From assembly GCA_946885735.1 (NCBI GenBank), contig CAMPGW010000009.1, positions 1-53,205 on the forward strand: DNA of 53,205 bases, given 5' to 3'. This document shows, piece after piece, positions 44,324 through 52,955 of this stretch; within the stretch, counting starts at the first letter, position 1, and every line of letters starts with the position of its first letter. This DNA is from an uncultured Gammaproteobacteria bacterium. Its GTDB lineage: Bacteria; Pseudomonadota; Gammaproteobacteria; Xanthomonadales; Xanthomonadaceae. The position numbers were made by a program, and so were the translations under genes. Below the pieces are notes generated by a model. It did not search any database. It had not been told where the DNA came from and saw only the letters and a program-made list of their open reading frames with translations.

Positions 44324-45331
44324 ATGCTGGTGATTGGAATCGCGGGAACGCAGCTGGCGGCCGAAGAGCGTGAGTGGATCGCCCATCCCGCCTGCGCCGG
44401 CGTCATCCTGTTCACCCGCAACTTCGCTTCCCGTGAACAGGTCGCCGAGCTGAGCGCGTCGATCCGCGAGGCGACCCCGCGACCGCAACTGGTCTGCGTG
44501 GACCAGGAAGGCGGTCGCGTGCAGCGTTTCCGCGACGGCTACGCCGCGCTGCCGCCGCTGGAAGACTTCGGGCGCCAGTACGCGCGCGATGCGGCAGCCG
44601 CGTTGCGCCTGGCCGAGGAACACGCCTGGCTGATGGCCAGCGAGATCCGCGCGACCGGCGTGGACCTGAGTTTCGCGCCGGTGGTGGACCTGGGGCGCGG
44701 CAACCGTGCCATCGGCAACCGCGCCTTCCACGCCGAGCCCGAGATCGTCGCCGAATTCACCCGCGCCTATGTACGCGGCATGCACGCCGCCGGCATGGCC
44801 GCAACGCTCAAGCATTTCCCCGGCCACGGCTCGGTGCTCGAGGACACGCATTTCGACGACGCCGTGGACCCGCGCCCGCTCGAGCAGCTCGAGCGCGAGG
44901 ACCTGCGGCCCTTCGTCGCCGGCATCGAGGCCGGCGCCGACGCGGTGATGATGGCGCACGTGAAATATCCGGCGGTCGCGCCGGAGCCGGCGGGCTACTC
45001 GCCGCGCTGGATGAACGAGATCCTGCGCGAACGCATGGGTTTCCGCGGCGTCGTCTTCAGCGACGACATCGGCATGGCCGCGGCGGAATCGGCCGGCGGC
45101 GTCTCCGCCCGCATCGACGCCCACCTGGATGCAGGTTGCGACGTGGTGCTGGTCTGTCCGCCTTCGCTGGTGCCCGATTCGCTCAAGGCGATGGAGCGGC
45201 GTCCGACCAGCAACGCGGCGGCGATCGTGTCGCTGCTCGGCCGCGGGCCGGCGGGCTGGTCGGGACTGCTCGCGGATGCGCGCTACGGCCATGCCCGTGC
45301 CTCGCTCGGCCTCGATGGGCAGCTCGCCTGA
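44324..45331 (+). CDS. nagZ: beta-N-acetylhexosaminidase NagZ
   Basis: Cytoplasmic GH3 glycosidase that removes GlcNAc from anhydro-muropeptides in wall recycling, and through this influences AmpC induction in some bacteria. The 335 residues have the conserved VDQEGGRVQRF, DLSFAPVVDL, the family KHFPGHGSVLEDTH (Lys-His and the catalytic-loop His/Asp) and the nucleophile Asp in VFSDDIGM. Strong GAGGAG ribosome site. Its stop overlaps hpt by one base (TGATG). Confidence 0.95.
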   Translation: MLVIGIAGTQLAAEEREWIAHPACAGVILFTRNFASREQVAELSASIREATPRPQLVCVDQEGGRVQRFRDGYAALPPLEDFGRQYARDAAAALRLAEEHAWLMASEIRATGVDLSFAPVVDLGRGNRAIGNRAFHAEPEIVAEFTRAYVRGMHAAGMAATLKHFPGHGSVLEDTHFDDAVDPRPLEQLEREDLRPFVAGIEAGADAVMMAHVKYPAVAPEPAGYSPRWMNEILRERMGFRGVVFSDDIGMAAAESAGGVSARIDAHLDAGCDVVLVCPPSLVPDSLKAMERRPTSNAAAIVSLLGRGPAGWSGLLADARYGHARASLGLDGQLA

Positions 45332-45879
45332 TGGCCACCACCGATCTCGCCACCGCGCTGGCCCAGTCCGAGCGCCTGTTCGACGAAATCCAGATCGAGA
45401 CCGCGATCGGCCGCATCGCCGCCGACCTGCGCGCCGACTACGAAGGACGCGAACGTCCGGTCTACCTCACCATCATGCATGGCGGGATGCTGTTCGCCTC
45501 GCGGCTTGCGCTCGAGGTCGGCATGGACCTTGAATTCGACTACCTGCACGCGACGCGTTATCGCGGCGCGCTGACCGGCTCCGGCCTGGCCTGGCTGCAT
45601 CGCCCGGCGACGCCGCTGGAGGGCCGGAGCGTGATCCTCGCCGACGACATCCTCGACGAGGGCCACACGCTGAAAGCCGTGCGCGACTGGTGCGAGGACC
45701 AGGGCGCGGCCGAAGTGCGCATCGCCGTGCTGTGCGTGAAGGCGCACGATCGCCGCGTCGAGGGCATCGAGGCCGACTACGTCGCGCTCGAGGTGCCGGA
45801 CCGCTACGTCTACGGCTATGGCATGGATTTCCACGAGCAGGGCCGCAACCTGCCGGGCATCTATGCCTGGGGCGCTTGA
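45331..45879 (+). CDS. hpt: Hypoxanthine-guanine phosphoribosyltransferase
   Basis: Salvages hypoxanthine and guanine to IMP and GMP using PRPP. The 182 residues carry the PRPP site VILADDILDEGHTL, MHGGMLFASRL (the cis-peptide loop region) and YVYGYGMDFHEQGRNLPGI at the C-terminus, all HGPRT family features. The ATG overlaps the nagZ stop. With the next gene it would convert methylthioinosine-derived hypoxanthine back to IMP. Confidence 0.9.
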   Translation: MATTDLATALAQSERLFDEIQIETAIGRIAADLRADYEGRERPVYLTIMHGGMLFASRLALEVGMDLEFDYLHATRYRGALTGSGLAWLHRPATPLEGRSVILADDILDEGHTLKAVRDWCEDQGAAEVRIAVLCVKAHDRRVEGIEADYVALEVPDRYVYGYGMDFHEQGRNLPGIYAWGA

Positions 45880-45880
45880 A

Positions 45881-46651
45881 ATGGAAGCCGATCCCATCCG
45901 GCTCGCGGTGATCGGCGGCACCGGGCTGTACCGGCTGGCGTCGCTGGACGAGGTCGAAGTCTCCGAAGGCAGCACGCCCTACGGGCCACCCTCCGGTCCC
46001 GTGCGCATCGGCCGCATCGCCGGCAAGCGCGTCGCCTTCCTGGCGCGGCATGGCGAGGGCCATGGGTTGCCGCCGCACAAGGTCAACTACCGCGCGAACC
46101 TGCGTCGCCTGCACGACCTCGGCGCGCGCCGCGTCGTCGCGGTGAACGCCGTCGGCGGGATCAGCGAAGCCTACGGCCCGCGCGTGATGGCGGTGCCGGA
46201 CCAGCTGATCGACTACACCTGGGGCCGCGTGTCCACCTTCTGCGAGGAAGCCGGCACCGAGGTGCTGCACGTGGATTTCGGCGATCCCTACACCCCGTCC
46301 CTGCGCGCGGAGTTGTTGCGCGCGGCGGCCGCGGCCGGGCTGTCGGTGGTGGACGGCGGCTGCCATGGCATCACCCAGGGCCCGCGCCTGGAGACCCGCG
46401 CCGAAGTCGAGCGCTTGCGCCGCGACGGCTGCGACCTGGTCGGCATGACCAGCATGCCGGAGGCCGCCTTGGCGCGCGAGCTGGGCATGGACTATGCCTG
46501 CCTGGCGCTGGTGGCGAACTGGGCCGCTGGCTGCGAGGCCGGGGAACCGGGCCAGCCGGCGGTCGAAATCACCATGGACGAGGTGCTGGCGAACGTGGCC
46601 GCGGCCAGCGCCGGCCTGCCGGACCTGCTCGCCCGCCTGCTCGAGGACTGA
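45881..46651 (+). CDS. mtnP: S-methyl-5'-thioinosine phosphorylase (MTAP/PNP family)
   Basis: Phosphorolysis of 5'-methylthioinosine to hypoxanthine and methylthioribose-1-phosphate. The 256 residues show IGGTGLYRL (phosphate binding), GEGHGLPPHKVNYRANL, AVNAVGGI and MTSMPEAALARELGMDYA. Where adenine-specific MTAP has an Asp pair near the base (DYDCW region in the human enzyme), this protein has VANWAAG, with Asn, which fits a 6-oxopurine substrate. Pseudomonas PA3004, also beside nagZ, is a characterised methylthioinosine phosphorylase. It starts 1 base after hpt; 5'-methylthioadenosine remains a formal alternative substrate. Confidence 0.85.
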   Translation: MEADPIRLAVIGGTGLYRLASLDEVEVSEGSTPYGPPSGPVRIGRIAGKRVAFLARHGEGHGLPPHKVNYRANLRRLHDLGARRVVAVNAVGGISEAYGPRVMAVPDQLIDYTWGRVSTFCEEAGTEVLHVDFGDPYTPSLRAELLRAAAAAGLSVVDGGCHGITQGPRLETRAEVERLRRDGCDLVGMTSMPEAALARELGMDYACLALVANWAAGCEAGEPGQPAVEITMDEVLANVAAASAGLPDLLARLLED

Positions 46652-46662
46652 AGCGGCAGGCG

Positions 46663-46691
46663 TTGTCAAGTGGAAAACGCTTGTTCATAAT
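46663..46691 (+). promoter_or_regulatory. sigma-70 promoter of the cold-shock gene
   Basis: TTGTCA (46663-46668) and CATAAT (46686-46691) are 17 bp apart, the best promoter in the window. The transcript would start near 46698 and carry a leader of about 60 nt. Confidence 0.65.
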
Positions 46692-46703
46692 CGGGCCGCG
46701 AAC

Positions 46704-46717
46704 GTGACCGGGGTCAC
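46704..46717 (+). other. Hairpin at the 5' end of the cold-shock mRNA
   Basis: GTGACC-GG-GGTCAC is a perfect 6-bp inverted repeat a few bases downstream of the predicted transcription start. It may act in mRNA stability or temperature response, or be a protein-binding site. Confidence 0.4.
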
Positions 46718-46759
46718 CCAGAAGGCGTCGCAATCCGTCCGACCAGTATCGAGGTTTTC

Positions 46760-46963
46760 ATGAGCAAGGGCACCGTAAAGTGGTTCAACGACGCCAAGGG
46801 CTTTGGCTTCATTTCGCCGGAAGATGGCAGCGAGGACATCTTCGTGCATTTCTCGGCGATCGCCTCCACCGGCTTCCGCTCGCTGAAGGAAGGCCAGAGC
46901 GTGAGTTTCGAGGTGGTGCAGGGCCCGAAGGGCAAGCAGGCCGCCAACGTGGCCCCCGCCTGA
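46760..46963 (+). CDS. Cold-shock domain protein
   Basis: A 67-residue CspA-family RNA chaperone. It is almost wholly the cold-shock domain: [21 protein letters not shown] holds RNP1 (KGFGFIS) and [10 protein letters not shown] holds RNP2 (DIFVHFS). The gene stands alone between the 17-bp-spaced promoter and a strong intrinsic terminator, so it is monocistronic. GAGGTT is 4 bases before the ATG. Whether it is cold-induced or constitutive cannot be told; the leader is shorter than the roughly 160 nt of E. coli cspA. Confidence 0.94.
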   Translation: MSKGTVKWFNDAKGFGFISPEDGSEDIFVHFSAIASTGFRSLKEGQSVSFEVVQGPKGKQAANVAPA

Positions 46964-46987
46964 GTCGCCGCGACCCGTGAAACGAAG

Positions 46988-47012
46988 AAGCCCCGCGCGA
47001 GCGGGGCTTTTT
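46988..47012 (+). terminator. Intrinsic terminator of the cold-shock gene
   Basis: AAGCCCCGC, loop GCGA and GCGGGGCTT form a perfect 9-bp stem followed by a T-run (TTTTT). It is the only classical Rho-independent terminator in the window. Confidence 0.9.
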
Positions 47013-47035
47013 CATTCTTCGGCGATCCGCGTGGC

Positions 47036-47233
47036 TCAGCCGCCGAGAAGCCGCGCCGGCAGCATGAACAGCGAGCGCACCAGGGCGACCATTCCGTCGA
47101 GCACCGCGCCGAGCACGCGGAAGGGGATGGCGAGCAGCCACACGATCGGCCACAGCAGCAGCACCAGCAGCGCCAGCGGCCAGGCGATCGCCAGCAGCAG
47201 GCACCAAGCGACGAGCAGCAGCAGGAACTTCAT
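47036..47233 (-). CDS. Short hydrophobic membrane protein
   Basis: A 65-residue protein consisting of one or two long hydrophobic stretches (residues 3-38: LLLLVAWCLLLAIAWPLALL and following) and a second amphipathic or membrane segment (about 42-62). The ATG at 47233 has a good GGAGAA site 8 bases upstream, and the stop is 23 bases beyond the cold-shock terminator. Codon use and the clean ribosome site favour a real gene. No recognised family; function unknown. Confidence 0.68.
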   Translation of the reverse strand: MKFLLLLVAWCLLLAIAWPLALLVLLLWPIVWLLAIPFRVLGAVLDGMVALVRSLFMLPARLLGG

Positions 47234-47389
47234 GCGCGTTCTCCGTACCGGGACAAGGTCAATCCTGCCTCCCGACCGGCTCGGACGGAAGTGCAGGAGG
47301 TCATGCCGATTCACGGGGCGTGTACGTTGGCGCCGGTCCAATGGCGGCATGGACCTCCTGAACTCCGGCGCCGGTCGCGGGGCTGCCTG

Positions 47390-48805
47390 ATGGCGAGCGC
47401 CATCGTCTGGTTTCGGCGCGACCTGCGCCTGGCCGACAATCCGGCGCTGTGGGCCGCGCTGGATGCCGGGCTGGCGCCGATTCCGGTCTACATCCACGCA
47501 CCCGGCGAGGACGCACCCTGGCCAGCGGGCGCGGCCTCCAACGCCTGGCTGGCGCGTTCGTTGCGCGCGCTGGATGCCGATCTGCGCGCCCTGGGCTCGC
47601 GCCTGGTCGTGTTGCGCGGCCCCAGCCTGCCCGTGCTCGAAGGCCTGGTCGCGGCGACCCAGGCGGAAGCCGTGTTCTGGAACCGCCTCTACGAGCCGGC
47701 GGCGCTGGCCCGCGACAAGCACGTCAAGCAGGCCCTGCGCCAACGCGGCCTGCGCGCGGACAGCGGCAATGCCGCGCTGCTCGCCGAACCGTGGACGGTC
47801 GCCACGCTGGGCGGCGAGCCCTATCGCGTCTTCACGCCTTTCTGGAAGAACGCCGGCCGCGCCGTCGCCGACCTGCGGCCGCAGCCCGCGCCGACCGCGC
47901 TGCCCGCCGTGCCCGCGGGAGCGCAGGGCCTGGGCGTCGACGAACTCGCACTCGAGCCGCTGCTCGACTGGGACCGCGGCTTCTGGCAGCGCTGGCAGCC
48001 AGGCGAGGCGGGCGCCGCGGAGATGCTCGACGCTTTCCTGGACGGCGCCGCGCGCGGTTACGCGCAGCAGCGCAACCTTCCCGATCGCGCCGGCACCTCG
48101 CGGCTGTCGCCGCACCTGCACTTCGGCGAGATATCCCCCCGACAAATCGCGCGCCGCATCCTCGACGCCGGAAGCGCCATCGACGAGGCGGATCGTCGCC
48201 AGTACCTGGCGGAGCTGGGGTGGCGCGAGTTCGCGCACCACCTGCTGTTCCACTTCCCGCATACGCCGGAGCGCGACCTGGGCGAGCGCTTCGCCCGGTT
48301 CCGCTGGATCGAACCGGAACCGGCGCTGCTGCGCCGCTGGCAACGCGGCCGCACCGGCATCCCGCTGGTGGACGCCGGCATGCGCGAGCTGTGGCACACC
48401 GGATGGATGCATAACCGCGTGCGCATGGTGGTCGCCAGCGTGCTGACCAAGAACCTGCGTTACCACTGGCGGCATGGCGCGCGCTGGTTCTGGGACACGC
48501 TCGTGGACGCGGACCTGGCGCAGAACACGCAAGGCTGGCAGTGGTCGGCGGGCACCGGCGCCGACGCCGCGCCCTACTTCCGCATCTTCAGCCCCGTCTC
48601 GCAGGCCCAGCGTTTCGATCCCGCGGCGACCTACGTCCGGCGGTGGGTTCCGGAGTTGGCGAAGCTGCCGACGCCCGCGATCTTCGAACCCTGGCGACAT
48701 CAGGGCCTGCTGCGCGAGCTCGCGCCCGCGTATCCGCCAACGCCGATGGTGGACCTGCGCGCCTCGCGAGAGGCCGCGCTGTCGGCGCACCAGCAGTCGA
48801 AGTGA
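47390..48805 (+). CDS. phrB: Deoxyribodipyrimidine photolyase
   Basis: Light-driven repair of cyclobutane pyrimidine dimers. The 471-residue protein has the antenna-binding Rossmann domain at the N-terminus (IVWFRRDLRLADNPAL) and the FAD-binding helical domain with TSRLSPHLHFGEISP, ELGWREF, MRELWHTGWMHNRVRMVVAS in parts (ELWHTGWMHNR), and DADLAQNTQGWQW. These last motifs include the Trp and Asn residues around FAD typical of class I CPD photolyase. The ATG at 47390 begins the conserved core. Its stop directly abuts the convergent pirin gene. Confidence 0.94.
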   Translation: MASAIVWFRRDLRLADNPALWAALDAGLAPIPVYIHAPGEDAPWPAGAASNAWLARSLRALDADLRALGSRLVVLRGPSLPVLEGLVAATQAEAVFWNRLYEPAALARDKHVKQALRQRGLRADSGNAALLAEPWTVATLGGEPYRVFTPFWKNAGRAVADLRPQPAPTALPAVPAGAQGLGVDELALEPLLDWDRGFWQRWQPGEAGAAEMLDAFLDGAARGYAQQRNLPDRAGTSRLSPHLHFGEISPRQIARRILDAGSAIDEADRRQYLAELGWREFAHHLLFHFPHTPERDLGERFARFRWIEPEPALLRRWQRGRTGIPLVDAGMRELWHTGWMHNRVRMVVASVLTKNLRYHWRHGARWFWDTLVDADLAQNTQGWQWSAGTGADAAPYFRIFSPVSQAQRFDPAATYVRRWVPELAKLPTPAIFEPWRHQGLLRELAPAYPPTPMVDLRASREAALSAHQQSK

Positions 48806-49663
48806 TCAGTCGGGCAGGGGAATGAACTCGGTCTCGCCCGGTACGGCCCCGAAGCCGCCGTCCTTCCAGCGCTGCTTGGCAGCCTCGATCTTCTCGCGCG
48901 AACTGGACACGAAGTTCCACCAGATGAAACGCGGCCCGTCGAGGGGCTCGCCGCCCAACAACATCACGCGCGAGTCCGTGCGCGCCTCCAGTACAGGGCG
49001 TCCGCCGCCTTCGATGACCGCCAGGGTGGCGAGCGGCAGCGGCACGCCATCCAGCGTCACCTCGCCGCGCACCGGGAACAGGGCGCGTTCCGCGTGCTCG
49101 TCGGTGATCTCCAGCGATTCACCGGCGGCCAGGTCGATGGACACGTACAGCGTGTCCGCCAGCACCGCCACCGGCGAGCGGGCGCCGTAGGCGTGGCCGG
49201 CCACCACGGTCAGCGTCGCGCCGGGTCGCTCGATCACCGGCAACGTGGCTCGCGGATGGTGGGCGAAGGCGGGCGCTGCGTCCTCGTGTTCCTTCGGCAG
49301 CGCCACCCAGGTCTGCAGGCCGTGGAAGGGGTGGTCCACGTTGCGCAGGCGTTCGGGCGTGCGCTCGGAGTGGACGATGCCGGCGCCGGCGGTCATCCAG
49401 TTGACGTCGCCGGGCTGGATCTCCTGCACCGAGCCGAGGCTGTCGCGATGCATCATCGCGCCCTCCCACAGGTAGGTGACCGTCGCCAGGCCGATGTGCG
49501 GATGCGGGCGCACCGCCACCGGCTGCTCGCCCGACAGTACCGCCGGGCCGATATGGTCGAAGAACACGAAGGGGCCGACGCTGCGGCGCTGCGCGTGCGG
49601 CAACAGGCGACCGACGGTGAAGCCGCCCAGGTCGTGGATGCGCGCGGCAAGCAATTGGGTCAT
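48806..49663 (-). CDS. Pirin family protein
   Basis: A 285-residue bicupin. The N-terminal cupin has the metal-binding RPHPHIGLATVTYLWEG in parts (RPHPHIGLAT) and GDVNWMTAGAGIVHSE with the second His and Glu; these are the pirin signature. The C-terminal cupin lacks an obvious metal set. Some bacterial pirins have quercetinase activity or regulate metabolism, so the exact role is open. GAGGAA precedes the ATG. It is divergent from the cytochrome b gene. Confidence 0.9.
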   Translation of the reverse strand: MTQLLAARIHDLGGFTVGRLLPHAQRRSVGPFVFFDHIGPAVLSGEQPVAVRPHPHIGLATVTYLWEGAMMHRDSLGSVQEIQPGDVNWMTAGAGIVHSERTPERLRNVDHPFHGLQTWVALPKEHEDAAPAFAHHPRATLPVIERPGATLTVVAGHAYGARSPVAVLADTLYVSIDLAAGESLEITDEHAERALFPVRGEVTLDGVPLPLATLAVIEGGGRPVLEARTDSRVMLLGGEPLDGPRFIWWNFVSSSREKIEAAKQRWKDGGFGAVPGETEFIPLPD

Positions 49664-49776
49664 GGTCGGTTCCTCGGTCCGGCGGTGGCGACGTGGCAAG
49701 CGTAACCCCGCCTGCCGCCCGCGCGAATCCTCCGGGGAGTAGGCTAGGGCCACCGGGTCCGTCGCAGGGGTCGCAC

Positions 49777-50616
49777 ATGGCCGCAACGCAGGACGAATTC
49801 GCGCAGCGCCACCGCCTGCCGGTGCGGCTCGCGCACTGGGTCAACGTGCTGTGCCTGCTGGCGCTGCTGCTCAGCGGCCTGCAGATATTCAACGCTCATC
49901 CGGCGCTGTACTGGGGCGAGATCTCGCGCTTCGACCAGCCGCTGTTTGCCTTGCAGGCGCAGCGCCTGCCGGACGGCAGCCTGCGCGGCGTCACCCGCAT
50001 CGGCTCGGCCGCCTTCGAGACCACCGGCGTGCTGGGCGTGTCGCGAAATCTCGCCGGCAAGCCGGCCGCGCGGGGATTCCCGGCCTGGGCCACGATCCCC
50101 GCGGGCAAGGACCTGGCCCAGGGTCGGCGCTGGCACTTCTTCTTCGCCTGGGTCTTCGTCATCAACGGCGTCGCCTACCTGCTGTGGTCGTGGCGCGCGC
50201 GGCACCTGTCGCGCGACCTGCTGCCGAGCGGTCCCGAGCTGCGCGGCATCGGCGCCTCGGTGCGCGAACACCTGCGCTTGCGCCACCCTACCGGCGAGGC
50301 GGCGCTGCGCTACAACGTGTTGCAGAAGCTGGCCTACCTGCTGATGATCCTGTTCGTCCTGCCGGGGCTGGTGCTGATGGGGCTGGCGATGTCGCCCGGG
50401 CTGTCGCCGGTGCTCGACGGGATGGTGGGCGCGGTGGGCGGGCGCCAGTCCGCGCGCACCTGGCACTTCGTGCTCGCCATCGCGCTGGTGGCCTTCGTGC
50501 TGGTGCACGTGGCGATGGTGCTCATCAGCGGGCCGATCAACCAGCTGCGGGCCATGGTGACTGGCCGCTATCGCGTGCCACGTGCGAAGGCGGATCCGAC
50601 GGAGGACGCGCCATGA
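49777..50616 (+). CDS. Cytochrome b561-type membrane subunit
   Basis: A 279-residue integral membrane cytochrome b, likely the electron-transfer partner of the next gene. Membrane segments lie near residues 20-38, 117-137, 193-215 and 230-255. Candidate heme His are in RLAHWVNVL, RRWHFFFAW, RTWHFVLAI and VLVHVAMV. CAGGGG is about 8 bases before the ATG at 49777. The stop overlaps the molybdopterin oxidoreductase gene by four bases (ATGA), a strong sign of one complex. Confidence 0.87.
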   Translation: MAATQDEFAQRHRLPVRLAHWVNVLCLLALLLSGLQIFNAHPALYWGEISRFDQPLFALQAQRLPDGSLRGVTRIGSAAFETTGVLGVSRNLAGKPAARGFPAWATIPAGKDLAQGRRWHFFFAWVFVINGVAYLLWSWRARHLSRDLLPSGPELRGIGASVREHLRLRHPTGEAALRYNVLQKLAYLLMILFVLPGLVLMGLAMSPGLSPVLDGMVGAVGGRQSARTWHFVLAIALVAFVLVHVAMVLISGPINQLRAMVTGRYRVPRAKADPTEDAP

Positions 50617-51380
50617 GGAAGGACTTCGACCGTCGCCGCTTCCTGGCCTGGCTGGCCGCCGCGGGCGGCGCGGCCGCGGTGTCGGGCTGCGACCGCCTGA
50701 CGGGCAATGCTTCGATGCGCTCGCTGCTCGCCGCCGCCGACGCGCCCACCGACGCGGCCATGCGCGCCCTGGTGCCGGATGACGCGCTGGCGCCGGAGTT
50801 CACCGAGGCCGACCTCTCGCCGGTGTTCAAGGCCAACGGTTCGCTCAACCCGAAAACGCCGGAATACCTGGCGCTGCTGGAAAGTGGGTTCGCCGACTAC
50901 CGGCTCGCGGTCTCCGGCCTGGTCGAACGCCCGCTGGCGCTGGACCTCGCCAGCCTGCGCGCCATGCCCTCTCGCACCCAGATCACCCGCCACGATTGCG
51001 TGGAAGGCTGGAGCTGCATTGGCAAGTGGAAAGGCGTGCCGATCGCGCACGTGCTCGAGCTCGCCGGGCCCACGCGCGAGGCGCGCTTCCTGGTGTTCCG
51101 CTGCGCCGACAGCCTGGACGGCGATGACAGCCGCTACTACGAAAGCATCCGCCTGTCCGAAGCCCGCCACCCGCAGAGCCTGCTGGCCTATGACATGAAC
51201 GATGCGCCGCTGACGGTCCCGCACGGCGCCCCCTTGCGTGCCCGGCTGGAGCGCAAACTCGGCTACAAGATGGCCAAGTACATCGTCGGCCTGGAACTCG
51301 TCGCCTCGCTCGAGGGCATCGGCGGCGGCCAGGGCGGCTACTGGGAGGATCGCGGCTACCAGTGGCACGCCGGCATCTGA
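50613..51380 (+). CDS. Molybdopterin-dependent oxidoreductase, Tat-exported
   Basis: A 255-residue protein with a sulfite-oxidase-type molybdopterin-binding domain. The N-terminus has a Tat signal (DRRRFLAWLAAAGG), and VSGC at Cys 26 also fits a lipobox, so it may be a Tat-exported lipoprotein. The domain (about 95-240) includes RHDCVEGWSCIGKW, where Cys129 is the likely molybdenum ligand. It is about the size of MsrP (YedY) and SorA-type domains but I cannot name the substrate. Overlap with the cytochrome b gene suggests electrons pass to or from the membrane quinone pool. Confidence 0.85.
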   Translation: MRKDFDRRRFLAWLAAAGGAAAVSGCDRLTGNASMRSLLAAADAPTDAAMRALVPDDALAPEFTEADLSPVFKANGSLNPKTPEYLALLESGFADYRLAVSGLVERPLALDLASLRAMPSRTQITRHDCVEGWSCIGKWKGVPIAHVLELAGPTREARFLVFRCADSLDGDDSRYYESIRLSEARHPQSLLAYDMNDAPLTVPHGAPLRARLERKLGYKMAKYIVGLELVASLEGIGGGQGGYWEDRGYQWHAGI

Positions 51381-51436
51381 GCCTTGCCCGCGCGCCCGCC
51401 GCCCCGCATCATCACGGCAAGGGCAGGGGAGTCAGC

Positions 51437-52885
51437 ATGGCCGAGGTCAAGCGGGTGAAGCGGCGGCGCGAACCGATGTCCCGGGTGGACACGGCCTGGC
51501 TGCGCATGGAACGCGCCACCAACCTGATGATGATCACCAGCGTGATGATGTTCGACGAGCCGATGTCGCTCGAACACCTCAAGCGCGTGGTCAAGCAGCG
51601 CTTCCTGGCTTATCCACGCTTCCGGCAGAAGGCGGTGGACACCGCCGCCGGCTGCTGGTGGGAGGACGACGCCGACTTCGACCTCGACTGGCACGTGCGC
51701 CTGTCGGCGCTGCCGGGGCGCGGCGGCAAGCGCGAGCTCGAGCGCTTCGTCTCGCAGCAGGCGTCCTCGCCGCTCGACAAGACCAAGCCGCTCTGGCAAT
51801 TCCACCTGGTGGAAAAATACGGCGGCGGTTCGGCGCTGGTCACCCGCATCCACCACTGCTATGCCGACGGCATGGCGCTGGTGCAGGTGATGCTCTCCAT
51901 CACCGACACCGAGCGCGAGGCCAAGAAGGGCAGCGAACTGTCGAAGGCCTGGCTCGGCGGCGACGGCAAGCAGGTCGCGCAGCGCGTGGGCGCCATTGAT
52001 CGCTACATGAAGATCGGCGGCCAGGTGCTGGAGAAAGGCCTGGACTTCTACCGCGACCCGGGCCTGGCGACGGTGGTGGCGAAGGAGGGCGGCGAGATCG
52101 CGCGCGAACTGGCGCTGGCCCTGTCGCTTTCCGACGATCCCGACACCGTGCTGCGCGGCCGCCTGGGCGTGAGCAAGCGCGTGGCCTGGGCCGAGCCGCT
52201 CGACCTGGAGGAAGTGAAGGCCGTCGGCCGCGCTTTCGACTGCACCGTGAACGATGTGTTGATGGCTTCGGTGGCCGGCGCGCTGCGCAGCTACATGACC
52301 GACCGCGGCGAGCACGTGGACGGGCTGACCGTGCGCGCCACGGTGCCGGTGAACCTGCGGCCGCTGGAGCATGCGCGCAAGCTCGGCAACCACTTCGGCC
52401 TGGTGTTCCTGGAGCTGCCGGTCGGCGAGGACAACCCGGTGCGGCGCCTGGAACGGGTCGCGGACTGCATGTGCCAGCTCAAGGGTTCGCGGCAGGCGAT
52501 CGTCTCGTATGGCCTGCTGGCGGCGTTGGGCATGGCGCCGACCGCGCTGCAGCGCACCTTCCTGGAACTGTTCAGCCGCAAGGCCACGGCCGTGGCGACC
52601 AACGTGCCCGGTCCACAGATGCCGCTGTACCTGGCCGGCTGCAAGATCCGCGACATGATGTTCTGGGTGCCGCAGACCGGCTCGATCGGCCTGGGCATCT
52701 CGATCCTGAGTTACGAGGGCAAGGTGCACTTCGGCCTGATCGGCGACGCCAAGCTGGTGCCCGATCCGGACGCGGTGATCCGCCGCTTCCAGCCCGAGTT
52801 CGAGAAGCTGTTGTACCTGGCCTTGATGGGGCGCTGGGACGACACCATGACCAGCGATGACGCCGAGGCCTTGATGCCGGCGTAA
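51437..52885 (+). CDS. Wax ester synthase/diacylglycerol acyltransferase
   Basis: Acyl-CoA:alcohol/diacylglycerol acyltransferase (WS/DGAT family) that makes wax esters or triacylglycerol. The 482 residues show the catalytic HHCYADG (HHxxxDG) at 139-145, PLWQFHLVE before it, [13 protein letters not shown] in the second half, [12 protein letters not shown] and the C-terminal TNVPGP motif. The ATG at 51437 was chosen because it follows GGGGAG; upstream frame overlaps the previous gene. Whether the cell stores lipid cannot be judged from one gene. There is no adjacent fatty acyl reductase. Confidence 0.92.
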   Translation: MAEVKRVKRRREPMSRVDTAWLRMERATNLMMITSVMMFDEPMSLEHLKRVVKQRFLAYPRFRQKAVDTAAGCWWEDDADFDLDWHVRLSALPGRGGKRELERFVSQQASSPLDKTKPLWQFHLVEKYGGGSALVTRIHHCYADGMALVQVMLSITDTEREAKKGSELSKAWLGGDGKQVAQRVGAIDRYMKIGGQVLEKGLDFYRDPGLATVVAKEGGEIARELALALSLSDDPDTVLRGRLGVSKRVAWAEPLDLEEVKAVGRAFDCTVNDVLMASVAGALRSYMTDRGEHVDGLTVRATVPVNLRPLEHARKLGNHFGLVFLELPVGEDNPVRRLERVADCMCQLKGSRQAIVSYGLLAALGMAPTALQRTFLELFSRKATAVATNVPGPQMPLYLAGCKIRDMMFWVPQTGSIGLGISILSYEGKVHFGLIGDAKLVPDPDAVIRRFQPEFEKLLYLALMGRWDDTMTSDDAEALMPA

Positions 52886-52955
52886 CGCGCGGCACCCGCC
52901 GCGCGAATATCCTTGGGGCCTGCGCCGTGCGCGCGGTTTCCCGCTGGAGAACTCC

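Noticed and set aside
46809..47207. 132-codon minus-strand frame overlapping the cold-shock gene and terminator
   Set aside because: It runs through an intrinsic terminator and antisense to the cold-shock domain; the 65-codon frame at 47036-47233 is better supported.
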